Assembly: GCF_000745455.1 (NCBI RefSeq)
Contig: NZ_JQJI01000002.1
Location: 1 to 64,000, forward strand
Reading direction: 5' to 3'
DNA: 64,000 nucleotides
Source: Mesoaciditoga lauensis cd-1655R = DSM 25116
Lineage (GTDB): Bacteria; Thermotogota; Thermotogae; Mesoaciditogales; Mesoaciditogaceae
The notes beneath the pieces are model-generated. The model was not told the origin of the DNA. It was given only the letters and a program-made list of their open reading frames with translations, and did not search any database. A program made the position numbers and the translations under genes. Below, one piece after another: positions 15,917-24,940 of the stretch. How positions within the stretch are numbered: position 1 is the first letter of the stretch; every line of letters starts with the position of its first letter.

Positions 15917-16858
15917 TCACCTCCAAAACTTTAATAAAACCATATATATTATAACAGCAACTGTCCCGGTTGCAAAAGGTGTTATCAACCATCCAGAAAT
16001 GATTTTAAGAAGGGTTCTATTATTAATCATTTTTGTTCCTTTAACAAGTCCTACACCTATAACAGCACCCACAACGGCTTGAGCGCTTGAAGTGGGAACC
16101 CCAATTAACGAATATCCTAGCAGTGCCGTTGATTCAGCAACTAACGCAACTGCTGAGCCTAGTGGATCCAATTTCGTTATATCTTTTCCCACGGCATAGA
16201 TAACTTTTTTACTCGCTGTGAATGTTCCAAGTGCCATAGCAAGTCCTCCAAAAGCTAATGCCTGCGAAATATTTAACATTCCTTTGCTTGTAAATTGTCC
16301 ACTCACAATAGCAAGATTATTTGCACCTAGAGAATAAGCAGCATAAATACCTGCTGAAAGAGATAGAATTCTTACAAATGTTCCACGCTTTCTTACCGAT
16401 TTCATTCTTTGATAAAGGACGGCTATAAATTTAAAAAGAAAAAAAGATAACAAGATGGCACCTAACGGTGTTAATGCCCAAAAAGCAACTAGCTTTATCA
16501 CTAACTCCCAATTTACAACTGACTCCAATATACCTATTCCTACCACGGCACCAATAACCCCTTGCGTTATAGAAGTAGGAATTGAAAATGATGTCATTAC
16601 CAACGTAACAATGGCAGCGCTTAAAGAAACGCTAATTGCAGATAATATTGAAAGCTGTGTAATGGCTGAAACGGTGCTAACACCTGTAGTACCACCTATC
16701 CACGCTCCTAAAAAAATAAAAATAGAAGCCAAAATAGTAGCTAATCGATACTTTATAACCCCCGAAACAACTGGAGGGCCAAAAACGGTTGACATGTTAT
16801 TAAATCCAAGTGTCCACCCTAAAAATAAGACAGGTATTATTATTGCTAGATATATCAG
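15917..16858 (-). CDS. PiT-family inorganic phosphate permease, probable CTG start
   Basis: About 313 residues. The first ATG of the frame (16795) would cut off the first membrane helix and the first half of the family's duplicated signature. Reading upstream gives IYLAIIIPVLFLGWTLGFNN directly before MSTVFGPPVV, which restores the G-x-NN-x(4)-FG motif, paralleled in the second repeat by LGANNLAIVSGQ. No ATG, GTG or TTG lies in that extension, but a CTG at 16858 sits 8 nt after ggagg and overlaps the ispD stop as CTGA. About nine to ten membrane segments follow. It imports phosphate using cation symport. Confidence 0.85.
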   Translation of the reverse strand: MIYLAIIIPVLFLGWTLGFNNMSTVFGPPVVSGVIKYRLATILASIFIFLGAWIGGTTGVSTVSAITQLSILSAISVSLSAAIVTLVMTSFSIPTSITQGVIGAVVGIGILESVVNWELVIKLVAFWALTPLGAILLSFFLFKFIAVLYQRMKSVRKRGTFVRILSLSAGIYAAYSLGANNLAIVSGQFTSKGMLNISQALAFGGLAMALGTFTASKKVIYAVGKDITKLDPLGSAVALVAESTALLGYSLIGVPTSSAQAVVGAVIGVGLVKGTKMINNRTLLKIISGWLITPFATGTVAVIIYMVLLKFWR

Positions 16859-17532
16859 GGTTCTTTCCTCCCATTCATCACCTTATCCAACAAAAAAGAA
16901 GCAAAAATTAGATCTTCATTTGTGGTGATTTTTATATTTTCTTTACTTCCCTCAACACTTCTAATGATTAGCCCTGCTTTTTCAAAAGCCGCTGCATCAT
17001 CATAAAAATACTCGCTGCGGTATTTTTCATAGAGTTCTTTCAATTCTCCAGCCAGGCATCCTTGGGGCGTTTGAATCCTAAATACGGAATTCCTATCTAT
17101 GGTGTATAGTTTACCATATTTTTCAATCCTGAGAGTATCCTCACTTGGGATTACTGGTATCACACATGCGTGAGGTGCTACTTTGTTTTTCACCCTATTG
17201 ATCAAATCAACACTTATCAAAGGGCGGGCACCGTCATGAATGAGCACTTTTTCTTCGTCTTCAACTAGCTTTAAAGCGTTCATCACAGAATCTTGTCTTC
17301 TATTTCCACCAACGGCAAAGGAAAAGTCCCCCTCATTTGGCAGGAATTTTTCAAAAAGAGGCTTTTCTTCCTTTTTTACAACCAAGATGATTTTTTCAAC
17401 ACCACACACAAAGAATTTTTCCACTGAATACATGAAGATTGGCTTTTCGTTCAACATTTGCAGCGTTTTGTTGCTCTTTCCTTGTGAAAAGCGCGTAGAA
17501 GATCCCGCGCACAGAATTATGGCGGTTGTCAC
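16855..17532 (-). CDS. ispD: 2-C-methyl-D-erythritol 4-phosphate cytidylyltransferase
   Basis: The product has 225 residues: nucleotide-binding start IILCAGSSTRFSQGKSNKTL, then GGNRRQDSVMNAL, VLIHDGARPLIS and IQTPQGCLAGEL, all IspD hallmarks. It makes CDP-methylerythritol in the MEP isoprenoid pathway. It overlaps the PIN/TRAM gene by 4 bp and the phosphate permease by 4 bp. The usual follower ispF is absent here. Confidence 0.96.
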   Translation of the reverse strand: MTTAIILCAGSSTRFSQGKSNKTLQMLNEKPIFMYSVEKFFVCGVEKIILVVKKEEKPLFEKFLPNEGDFSFAVGGNRRQDSVMNALKLVEDEEKVLIHDGARPLISVDLINRVKNKVAPHACVIPVIPSEDTLRIEKYGKLYTIDRNSVFRIQTPQGCLAGELKELYEKYRSEYFYDDAAAFEKAGLIIRSVEGSKENIKITTNEDLIFASFLLDKVMNGRKEP

Positions 17533-18488
17533 TTCGGATTTATCCTTCCAAATAACAGCTTCCCAGCGTTTGTTCTCAGAATATTCGTTATGACTATCTC
17601 ATGATGGGTTCCAACGAATTTTCCGCCGTCTTCTACGACTATCATGGTACCATCTTCCGTGAATCCGATACCCTGCTCTTTGTTCTTTCCACGGCGGATT
17701 ATCTGGATCATCACCTTTTGACCTGGAAGCAAAGTGGGTTTGAGTATTTCGGAAAGATGATTCAGATTCAGCACCTTTACACCTTGCAACTGGGCCATCT
17801 TCGTGAGGTTGTAATCCAAAGTCACTATCTGGCCACTGAACTTTCTTGCAAGGTTCACTATTTCCTCATCCACTTTTCCTTCTTCGTACGTTATAGCATC
17901 GTCTATTTTGAATTCTATGTCCGGTATCTTCTTTATCTTTTCAACTATTTCAAAGCCCTTGCGACCTTTTTCCTTTTTTTCTGTATCAACGCTGTCAGCG
18001 AGCTTTTGCAATTCTATGAGGACGAATTGAGGGATTATGACTCTCCCGTTAAAGAGGCCTATGTCAAAGAGATCCAGAATTTTATCTTCCAACAAAGCGG
18101 ATGTATCGAAGATAAAGCTTCCACGGTTCCTGAATTTCTCTCGATTCAACACCTTTTCCAAGCTGATTCTTTTGCCAACCTCAATTGCGCTTAACAGCGC
18201 CATTACGACAATCACTAACTTTCCGATCGAAATCATCATGATATCGTCGCCCCACAAGTGATTCACAAGAAGTAAACCAGTGACAGAAAACACCATAAAC
18301 GCTCCAAGACCTATTGAAAAACTTATCGGTTCTACTTTCTTACCCTTCAAATCTTTGAATAAAAAATAAAGAGTTACCCCTATGGAAGCTCCTATAACTC
18401 CGCCGGGTAACAATCCCATCAAGGGATGTAGAGTATGGCCTACATAAAGGCCAAAGAGTGTTGGTATTAACGCTAAAGCCCATTCCAT
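17529..18488 (-). CDS. Membrane-anchored PIN/TRAM-domain protein (YacL-like)
   Basis: The product has 319 residues: about four hydrophobic segments in the first 110 residues, a PIN nuclease domain (SFIFDTSALLEDKILDLFD with the first acidic residue, VLIELQKLADS, GQIVTLDYNLTKMAQL) and a C-terminal TRAM-like beta domain (LPGQKVMIQIIRRGKNKEQG, GTMIVVEDG). In many Gram-positive bacteria this gene lies between disA and ispD, the order seen here except for the repeat block inserted after disA. Probable RNase; its target is unknown. Confidence 0.92.
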   Translation of the reverse strand: MEWALALIPTLFGLYVGHTLHPLMGLLPGGVIGASIGVTLYFLFKDLKGKKVEPISFSIGLGAFMVFSVTGLLLVNHLWGDDIMMISIGKLVIVVMALLSAIEVGKRISLEKVLNREKFRNRGSFIFDTSALLEDKILDLFDIGLFNGRVIIPQFVLIELQKLADSVDTEKKEKGRKGFEIVEKIKKIPDIEFKIDDAITYEEGKVDEEIVNLARKFSGQIVTLDYNLTKMAQLQGVKVLNLNHLSEILKPTLLPGQKVMIQIIRRGKNKEQGIGFTEDGTMIVVEDGGKFVGTHHEIVITNILRTNAGKLLFGRINPK

Positions 18489-18607
18489 AATAATTTTCCC
18501 CCCAACATAATAATATTTTAGAAACTAACTCCTTTTGTGCATCGATAAACGTACGTCAAGTTCAAGAAATTAATTGGGAAATAAAGTAAATAGTGAAAAA
18601 TGAACCC

Positions 18608-18682
18608 TCCTCGCCATTTTATGGATATTCTGCCCCCGATTGCGGGGGAAGTGGCAGCTTTGCTGCCGTAGGGGGCTCTCAC
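18608..18682. repeat. GC-rich palindromic unit, second locus
   Basis: tcgccattttatggatattc followed by tgcccccgattgcggggg and a small hairpin ggcagc-ttt-gctgcc, closing with ggggg. Sequence and left flank match the cluster at 1918-2290. Confidence 0.75.
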
Positions 18683-18729
18683 AGTTTTGGGCGGAGACCA
18701 AAGAGAAAAGATAATGAATTTCACTCTGC

Positions 18730-18982
18730 CTTTGAAGTTTCTGTCAAAACATATAAAGACTCCATATAAGATGCGAAAGAACAGAGCTTTTCTTCTTCTC
18801 CACCAAACTTCGAAACACTTGTCAGCACTTATGAACTCTCCATCTGAAGACTCATAAAACGAGGTTGAGAAACACATGGATGTGTTGAGAAAGCGAAGCA
18901 CTCACGGATGAGTGTCTGAGCGTGCCTCGTTTTTTGAGTCGTAAGATGGATAAAAGAGTGAATTGTGATGGCAAGCGCTTCA
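18730..18982 (+). repeat. Dispersed palindromic element, subfamily A copy 1 with preceding half-arm
   Basis: The core is 18811-18982, with outer arms cgaaacacttgtcagcac and the diverged gtgatggcaagcgcttca. Inside are aaacgagg/cctcgttt arms and the CGGA-loop hairpin cactcacggatgagtg. A preceding 60-bp half-arm (gaagtttctgtcaaaacat) is shared with the copies at 19.1 and 58.3 kb. Together with the next copy it fills the 835-bp gap between disA and the PIN/TRAM gene; no other feature is seen there. Confidence 0.85.
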
Positions 18983-19019
18983 AGTTAATCATGTTTTTTC
19001 TGTTTTTCTTTTCTCTCTT

Positions 19020-19275
19020 TTTGAAGTTTCTGTCAAAACATATGAAGACGCCATCCAAGATGCGAAATAACAGAGTTTTTTTCTTCTTCTCCGCCAGACT
19101 TCGAAACACTTGCCAGCACTTATGAACTCTCCATCTGGAGACTCATAAAAACGAGGTTGGGAAGCACACGGATGTGTTGAGAAAGCGAAGCACTCACGGA
19201 TGAGTGTCTGAGCGTGCCTCGTTTTTTGAGTCGTAAGATGGATAAAAGAGTGAATTCGTGCTGGTAAGTGTTTCG
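19020..19275 (+). repeat. Dispersed palindromic element, subfamily A copy 2
   Basis: The core 19102-19275 is the clearest copy: outer arms cgaaacacttgccagcac (19102-19119) and gtgctggtaagtgtttcg (19258-19275) match at 17 of 18 positions. The inner arms are 19131-19156 and 19217-19241, and two central hairpins have CGGA loops. The half-arm begins near 19020. It is in the same orientation as copy 1 and in tandem with it. Confidence 0.9.
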
Positions 19276-19323
19276 ATAAATATTTTCAATGATCGCCTTT
19301 CCTTACATTAAACGCCACTTTCT

Positions 19324-20397
19324 CTATCTCAAATTTGCTCTGTGCCTCAAAGATGAGATGCCTGTCGTGATCGATTGCGCACGTTTTTCTCCTATTCCTT
19401 CCACTTCTACCAAGTCTTCGAAGGAAGCATTCAAAATGCCAGAAAGATCTTTGAAACGCTTCACAACATTTTTCGCAACACTCATGGGTATCCTTGGAAT
19501 GTTTCGAAGTAAACGGTACCCGCGTGGTTGAACTTCCAATTCAAAGAGTTGGGAATCTTGAAGATCGTATCCTAAGGTCTTAACAATGGAGTTTACGTTG
19601 CTTTCATTGGCCAACAATTTGGCAAATACATCTTCAGGATCGTGCTCTTTACCTATCGCTTTCTGAGAAGCGTAATCCATTATCAAAAGCTTTATTATAT
19701 CTTCAACATCGTAAAGCAATTCATTCAAATGAACTCTGGCAAGCGTTCCGGCATCTCCTAATTCGGCTAGATAGAAGTTCAGCTCTTTGGAAATCTGGAG
19801 AATCGCAATTCCCCTTTCTATGACTTCAACTATATCGAAAAGGGTAACTCTTCCTTCTATTTCTTGAATATCTATGGCAGATATGCCCTTGTCAAAATTG
19901 CTTCTGTATCTTTCAATGGCACGAAGCCCCTGATTCATTTGCATGACAACAAAAGAAACGTCATTCAACATGTGTTTCCATGAATCTCGGTAAAGGGTTA
20001 TAACCTTTCTTCTTTGTGAAATGCACAAAACAAGCTTACCGGTTTGTTTGGCGATCCTTTCTGCGGTTTTATGGCGTGTGCCGGTTTCATCGCTGGGAAT
20101 CGTACTGTCTGGCACCAGGTGGGCATTTGCATACCAAATCGTTTTCAGATCTTCGGATATGACTATGGCACCATCCATCTTTGCCAATTCGTATAATTTG
20201 TTCGCCGTGAAAGGGCATTTCAATTCGAATCCAACTTGTATTATTCCATTTTTTACGTATTCATCAGGATTTTGCACGAAAAATATTATGGCTCCGTTGT
20301 CTGCACGCATTATATCGTCTACCGCGTTTCTCAAAGCGGTGCCTGGTGAAACCAATTTGAGCATTGCTAGAATATCTTCGTAGTTCATTTCACTCAT
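19324..20397 (-). CDS. disA: DNA integrity scanning protein, diadenylate cyclase
   Basis: The product has 357 residues: N-terminal DAC domain with KMDGAIVISEDLKTI and the signature TRHKTAERIAKQTG (the usual RHRTA has Lys for Arg), a helical linker, and a C-terminal helix-hairpin-helix DNA-binding domain (DLVEVEGIGEKRAQSI). It converts two ATP into c-di-AMP and pauses at branched DNA. It overlaps radA by 8 bp; RadA is known to inhibit DisA in other bacteria, so the pair is likely functional. Confidence 0.96.
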   Translation of the reverse strand: MSEMNYEDILAMLKLVSPGTALRNAVDDIMRADNGAIIFFVQNPDEYVKNGIIQVGFELKCPFTANKLYELAKMDGAIVISEDLKTIWYANAHLVPDSTIPSDETGTRHKTAERIAKQTGKLVLCISQRRKVITLYRDSWKHMLNDVSFVVMQMNQGLRAIERYRSNFDKGISAIDIQEIEGRVTLFDIVEVIERGIAILQISKELNFYLAELGDAGTLARVHLNELLYDVEDIIKLLIMDYASQKAIGKEHDPEDVFAKLLANESNVNSIVKTLGYDLQDSQLFELEVQPRGYRLLRNIPRIPMSVAKNVVKRFKDLSGILNASFEDLVEVEGIGEKRAQSITTGISSLRHRANLR

Positions 20398-21712
20398 CTC
20401 CTGCGAGTGCTTTCGTTATGGCTTCCCTAACAGTTTTAACGCCGATGGTATCTTTCTCTTTGGAATAATATGAAGTTATGATGCGCTTTATCCCCATTCT
20501 TTTCGCTTCCGAAACCCGCATCTTCATTTGTGGAACTGGTCTAATTCTTCCATCCAACCCAACTTCACCCACAAAAACGGTTTTAATTGGGAAATGCATT
20601 TTTTTACTGGAGGAGTAAAGTGCAGCCACTACAGCCAAGTCCACAGCCGGGTCTGTTACTTTCAACCCTCCCAAAATGTTCAAATAAAGGTCGTTGTTTT
20701 CAAGATGCACTCCTAGATAATTTGATGTAAGGGCGGAGAGCATCAGCAATCTTGAATTTTCTATACCTCTGGCTATTCTAATGGGGCTGGAACGTCGGTT
20801 AAACGTTGCCAAGGTCTGAACATTCACCAGCAAAGAACGTGAGCCCTCAACCACGACTGATAAAGCGTTTCCGGGTTCTTCCGAATCCATATCGGCAAAT
20901 ATTCTGGAAGGATCGGGTATCTCCGCCATGCCGTTTGAGTTCATTTCGTAAACCGCTATTTCATCTGTCGGTCCAAAGCGGTTCTTTATGGATCTTAAAA
21001 TCCTTCTTCCAGATCTGGGCTCACCTTCCAGATAAAGCACCGTATCCACCATATGTTCGAGCACCATCGGACCCGCTATGTTTCCAATTTTGGTTATGTG
21101 ACCTATTATGAATATGGGTGTATTGGTGCTTTTTGCATACTCAACAAGCTTTACGGTACATTCCCTCATTTGGGAAACGCTACCGGTTAAGGCGTTCATG
21201 CCAGACGTATGAAGTGTTTGAATTGAGTCAAAGACCATCGCAATCGGTTTTTTCTTAATTGAAGAGAAGACGCTGTCCACTTCCACGCTTGAAGAAAGGA
21301 AAAGTGTACCTTTATCTGCTTTTAACCTTTTTACCCGCGTGAGTATCTGAGAAACTGATTCTTCTCCACTTATGTAATAAACGCTTCCTTTTTCGGCAAG
21401 GGCGGATGCGTACTGTAAAAGGAGGGTTGATTTCCCTATGCCGGGCCCTCCTGCAACTAACACCACACTTCCGGGAGTTAGCCCTCCTCCCAACACTCTG
21501 TCCATTTCATGCATGTTAGTTTTCAATCTCTCGATGACGGCAATCGAGCTTTTGGAAGATTCAAATTCTACCGTAGAAGGGGCCTTTTTCATAGCCCCTT
21601 CTACTTCTACAGCTGTATTCCATTCACCACATTGGGGACATCTTCCAAACCATTTTGCCGAAGTGTATCCACAATTGGAACAAACGTAAATCTTATCCTT
21701 TTCCCGCTTCAC
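20390..21712 (-). CDS. radA: DNA repair protein RadA (branch-migration ATPase)
   Basis: The product has 440 residues. A zinc finger (CSNCGYTSAKWFGRCPQCGEW) leads, then a RecA-like core with Walker A GGPGIGKST and the RadA motif KNRFGPTDE, and a Lon-like C-terminal domain (AVVAALYSSSKKMHFP, FVGEVGLDGRIRPV). It extends recombination branches during repair. It overlaps clpC by 20 bp and disA by 8 bp. Confidence 0.97.
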   Translation of the reverse strand: MKREKDKIYVCSNCGYTSAKWFGRCPQCGEWNTAVEVEGAMKKAPSTVEFESSKSSIAVIERLKTNMHEMDRVLGGGLTPGSVVLVAGGPGIGKSTLLLQYASALAEKGSVYYISGEESVSQILTRVKRLKADKGTLFLSSSVEVDSVFSSIKKKPIAMVFDSIQTLHTSGMNALTGSVSQMRECTVKLVEYAKSTNTPIFIIGHITKIGNIAGPMVLEHMVDTVLYLEGEPRSGRRILRSIKNRFGPTDEIAVYEMNSNGMAEIPDPSRIFADMDSEEPGNALSVVVEGSRSLLVNVQTLATFNRRSSPIRIARGIENSRLLMLSALTSNYLGVHLENNDLYLNILGGLKVTDPAVDLAVVAALYSSSKKMHFPIKTVFVGEVGLDGRIRPVPQMKMRVSEAKRMGIKRIITSYYSKEKDTIGVKTVREAITKALAGDE

Positions 21713-24191
21713 TTAGCACTACCTTGTTGTTCTTGGCTTTTCGTTTTCTGAAAACGATCTTTCCCCTGTTGACACTCACAACTATGGTATCTCCTGCAGA
21801 AAATTTATTGGCCAACAATTGTTCTGAGAGCGGATCTTCGATGTCTTTTTGTATTTCACGCTTCAATGGCCTTGCACCGTATATCGGATCAAATCCTTTG
21901 GAGATCAAATACTCTTTTGATTTCTTGTTGAGAACTATCTTTATGCCACGTTCTTGAAGCCGCTTTTTCACGTCTTTCATCAAGATGTCTATTATCTTTT
22001 CCACATCGGTTCTCGTGAGTGAGTGGAATACAATGACTTCATCAAGGCGGTTAAGGAATTCTGGCCTGAACGTTTTCTTAACTTCCTCCATGACGATCGA
22101 TTTCATCGATTTATAGGAGGCTTCTTCACTGTTTTCTTCAACAAATCCAAGTGAATGTTTGGTTTTGTTTATTATTTCTCCACCCAGGTTCGATGTCATT
22201 ATTATTATCGTGTTCCTGAAATCGACCGTATGGCCTTGTGAATCGGTCAAACGACCTTCATCTAATATTTGAAGCAGTATGTTGAAAACATCCGGATGAG
22301 CCTTTTCTATTTCATCCAACAGCACGACGGAAAATGGCCTTCTTCTTATCTTTTCGGTCAAAGTTCCTCCTTCTTCGTAACCCACGTAACCTGGAGGCGC
22401 TCCAACAAGTCGCGATACCGCGAATCTCTCCATGTATTCGGACATATCAATTCTTATCAAAGCATTTTCGTCACCAAACAGATAATCGGCCAACGCTTTT
22501 GCAAGCTCGGTTTTTCCAACTCCGGTAGGTCCTAAGAACATGAACGAACCAGTAGGCCTTCTTGGATCTTTTAACCCGGATCTTGCCCTTCTTATGGCTT
22601 GAGATATTGCCTTAATGGCTTCTTCTTGTGAAACGATCCTTTTGTGTAACTCTTTTTCCAAACTCAACAACTTCTGGCTTTCACTCTTTTCTATCTTTGT
22701 CAAAGGTATGCCAGTCCAGTTTGAAACTATTTGCGATACATCTTCAGTTCCAATATGTATTATTTCCGTTTCATGCGCTTTTTTCCATCTGTTGTAAGCA
22801 GCGTTCAATCTTTGTTGGAGTTCTCTTTCTCTCAACCTTATCTCTGCCGCTTGATCGTAATCCTGCCTGGCAACCGCAAGCTCTTTCTCTTCTTGTGCGC
22901 TCTTTATTTCCTGTTCTATTCTCTTTATTTCATCTGGCATTATCATGTTTTTCAACCTGGCTCGTGCACCGGCTTCATCTATAACATCTATGGCTTTATC
23001 CGGCAAGTAGTGATCCGTTATGTAACGTTGAGAAAGTTTTACCGCCAATTCTAACGCATCATCGCTGTACTTAACCCCATGGTGAACTTCGTATTTGGAT
23101 TTTAAGCCTCTCAATATTTCAAGAGCCTGATCTGTGGTTGGTTCGCTAACATATATCTTTTGGAATCTGCGTTCCAAAGCCCCATCTTTTTCTATGTATT
23201 GCCGATATTCATCTGGCGTGGTGGAACCTATTATTTGAATTTCACCACGTGCCAACGGAGGCTTCAAGATGTTGGCCGCATCGACTGCCCCTTCGGCAGC
23301 TCCCGCTCCGACTATCGTGTGCACTTCATCTATGAAGAGTATTATGTTTTTGTCATCTTTAACGGTATTTATGACTTTTTTAAGCCTTTTCTCAAATTCT
23401 CCTCTGTACTTTGTGCCGGCTATAAGGGCGGCAACATCCAAAGAGAATATGATCTTTCCCTTAAGTAATTCAGGCACATCTCCAGATGCTATTCTTTGCG
23501 CCAACCCCTCAACGATAGCGGTTTTTCCAACGCCTGGTTCACCAATAAGAACGGGATTATTTTTCTTCCTTCTGGATAAAATTTGCATTATTCTTTCTAT
23601 TTCTTTTTCTCTGCCAATAACGGGATCTAGCTTCCTTTTTTTTGCCTCTTCCGTGAGATCCACTCCTAAATTTTCCAGCGTCTTCACGCTTCGAGACGCA
23701 TCCGTGCTGGACACTTCTCTTGAAAATTTTTCCGTTTCTTCCTCCTCTTTAGGGATGATTCCCATTTCTTCTATGAGTTCTCTTCTCATTTCAGCGAGAT
23801 CTATTCCGAATTTTCTCAATATGTGGGCTGCTACACCCTCACCTTCTCGCAATATCGCTAAAAGGATGTGCTCCGTAGATATGTAGTTTTGTTTCAACAT
23901 CTGAGCTTCTTCGTAAGCCAATTCTATGATTTTTCTTGCGCGCGGTGTCATTTGGGGGGAAGAAAAACTTTCCCTTGGGATGCCAGAACCAACTATGGAT
24001 ATGATCTCTTTTCTCAGAGAAGAATAATCCAATCCGTTTTCACGGAGAATGTTATAGGCCTCTCCGTTAGCGGCCTTCATTATTCCTAAGAGCAAATGCT
24101 CTGTTCCGACATACGAATGCCCCAATGAACGCGCTTCGTCCTGTGCGTTGACGAAAACCTGAGCTGCTCGCTTCGAAAATTTATTAAACAT
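21693..24191 (-). CDS. clpC: ATP-dependent Clp protease ATPase subunit ClpC
   Basis: The product has 832 residues. Two N-terminal Clp repeats (SLGHSYVGTEHLLLGIM, QNYISTEHILLAILREG), first AAA+ domain with GEPGVGKT and Walker B LFIDEVHT, a coiled M-domain near residues 405-460, and second AAA+ with GPTGVGKT and DEIEKAHPDVFN. It unfolds substrates for ClpP. The usual regulators ctsR, mcsA and mcsB are not in front of it; a CPBP protease gene is 13 bp upstream instead. Confidence 0.97.
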   Translation of the reverse strand: MFNKFSKRAAQVFVNAQDEARSLGHSYVGTEHLLLGIMKAANGEAYNILRENGLDYSSLRKEIISIVGSGIPRESFSSPQMTPRARKIIELAYEEAQMLKQNYISTEHILLAILREGEGVAAHILRKFGIDLAEMRRELIEEMGIIPKEEEETEKFSREVSSTDASRSVKTLENLGVDLTEEAKKRKLDPVIGREKEIERIMQILSRRKKNNPVLIGEPGVGKTAIVEGLAQRIASGDVPELLKGKIIFSLDVAALIAGTKYRGEFEKRLKKVINTVKDDKNIILFIDEVHTIVGAGAAEGAVDAANILKPPLARGEIQIIGSTTPDEYRQYIEKDGALERRFQKIYVSEPTTDQALEILRGLKSKYEVHHGVKYSDDALELAVKLSQRYITDHYLPDKAIDVIDEAGARARLKNMIMPDEIKRIEQEIKSAQEEKELAVARQDYDQAAEIRLRERELQQRLNAAYNRWKKAHETEIIHIGTEDVSQIVSNWTGIPLTKIEKSESQKLLSLEKELHKRIVSQEEAIKAISQAIRRARSGLKDPRRPTGSFMFLGPTGVGKTELAKALADYLFGDENALIRIDMSEYMERFAVSRLVGAPPGYVGYEEGGTLTEKIRRRPFSVVLLDEIEKAHPDVFNILLQILDEGRLTDSQGHTVDFRNTIIIMTSNLGGEIINKTKHSLGFVEENSEEASYKSMKSIVMEEVKKTFRPEFLNRLDEVIVFHSLTRTDVEKIIDILMKDVKKRLQERGIKIVLNKKSKEYLISKGFDPIYGARPLKREIQKDIEDPLSEQLLANKFSAGDTIVVSVNRGKIVFRKRKAKNNKVVLSEAGKG

Positions 24192-24204
24192 ATTACCACC
24201 TCTT

Positions 24205-24855
24205 TCAGACCTTTGACGTGTACAAATACATAATGGATAAGTACAACAAATTAACCATCACATGAAGCGTGGCCGGAACCGTCAAGGTCTTCCTCCTATA
24301 GTATAACAAATTTAAAAGCATTCCAAGAACAAACATTTTCATCCAATCTTCCAATGGATGTACCACGGCAAATGCCGTGGATACCATAACCATGGAGAAT
24401 TCTGGTGAGAACTTCTGTTCCATATATTCGTATAATGCACCTCTGAAAACCACCTCTTCTGCAACCGGAAAGAATAATCCTAAAGCTAAGACCATCAAAA
24501 AGGGATTCGTGTTCAAAGAAAAATAAGGATGCATTATATCTGAACTCCAAATTTTAGATGTCAAAAATACCATCAAAAGATATATTCCAAACACAACGGG
24601 AAACACTATGATAGACCATAGCAAGTCGTTTCCAAACGTTTTCATTCGGAACCATGTACCTATTCCTAGCCCTTTTTTCTTAAGGATCATGTGAAAACAC
24701 CAAATCAGATAAACTGAAAATGAAATCAAAATTACAGCAGCTATTTCGGAAGAAGGTATGACTTTTCTTATAAAATAGAAAGCTGCTAAAAAAGGAAAGG
24801 AAAATGCTATTAATTTTATGAAATCAAAAAAGTCCACATTTAAATTCTCATTCAT
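24205..24855 (-). CDS. CPBP-family intramembrane metalloprotease
   Basis: The product has 216 residues with about six membrane segments and the CPBP/Abi motifs EEVVFRGALYEYM (glutamates and arginine of the active site) and FAVVHPLEDW (histidine), with a third histidine in ATLHVMVNLLY. Related to CAAX-prenyl endopeptidases. Bacterial members act in bacteriocin immunity or signalling; the substrate here is unknown. It heads the clpC-radA-disA run. Confidence 0.9.
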   Translation of the reverse strand: MNENLNVDFFDFIKLIAFSFPFLAAFYFIRKVIPSSEIAAVILISFSVYLIWCFHMILKKKGLGIGTWFRMKTFGNDLLWSIIVFPVVFGIYLLMVFLTSKIWSSDIMHPYFSLNTNPFLMVLALGLFFPVAEEVVFRGALYEYMEQKFSPEFSMVMVSTAFAVVHPLEDWMKMFVLGMLLNLLYYRRKTLTVPATLHVMVNLLYLSIMYLYTSKV

Positions 24856-24863
24856 CCTTACTA

Positions 24864-24896
24864 ATTATACACTTTTTTCGTCTTCAATGCTATAAT
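24864..24896. promoter_or_regulatory. Divergent promoters between CPBP protease and glycosyltransferase genes
   Basis: Minus strand: tgtataat with -10 at 24864-24869, serving the CPBP-clpC run. Plus strand: extended -10 tgctataat, hexamer 24891-24896, serving the glycosyltransferase. The -35 elements are weak on both sides. Confidence 0.55.
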
Positions 24897-24940
24897 TCAA
24901 ACTGCTTACATATAACCATATTTTTGCATTGGAGGAAATT

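Noticed and set aside
17601-18194. 197-codon plus-strand frame
   Set aside because: It is antisense to the PIN/TRAM gene, whose protein motifs and four-base overlap with ispD are clear.
18730-19275. Tandem repeats considered as a CRISPR array
   Set aside because: Two units only, about 290 bp apart, no short regular spacers and no cas genes in the window.
23269-23886. 205-codon plus-strand frame
   Set aside because: Shadow of clpC on the other strand; no ribosome-binding site or recognisable motif.
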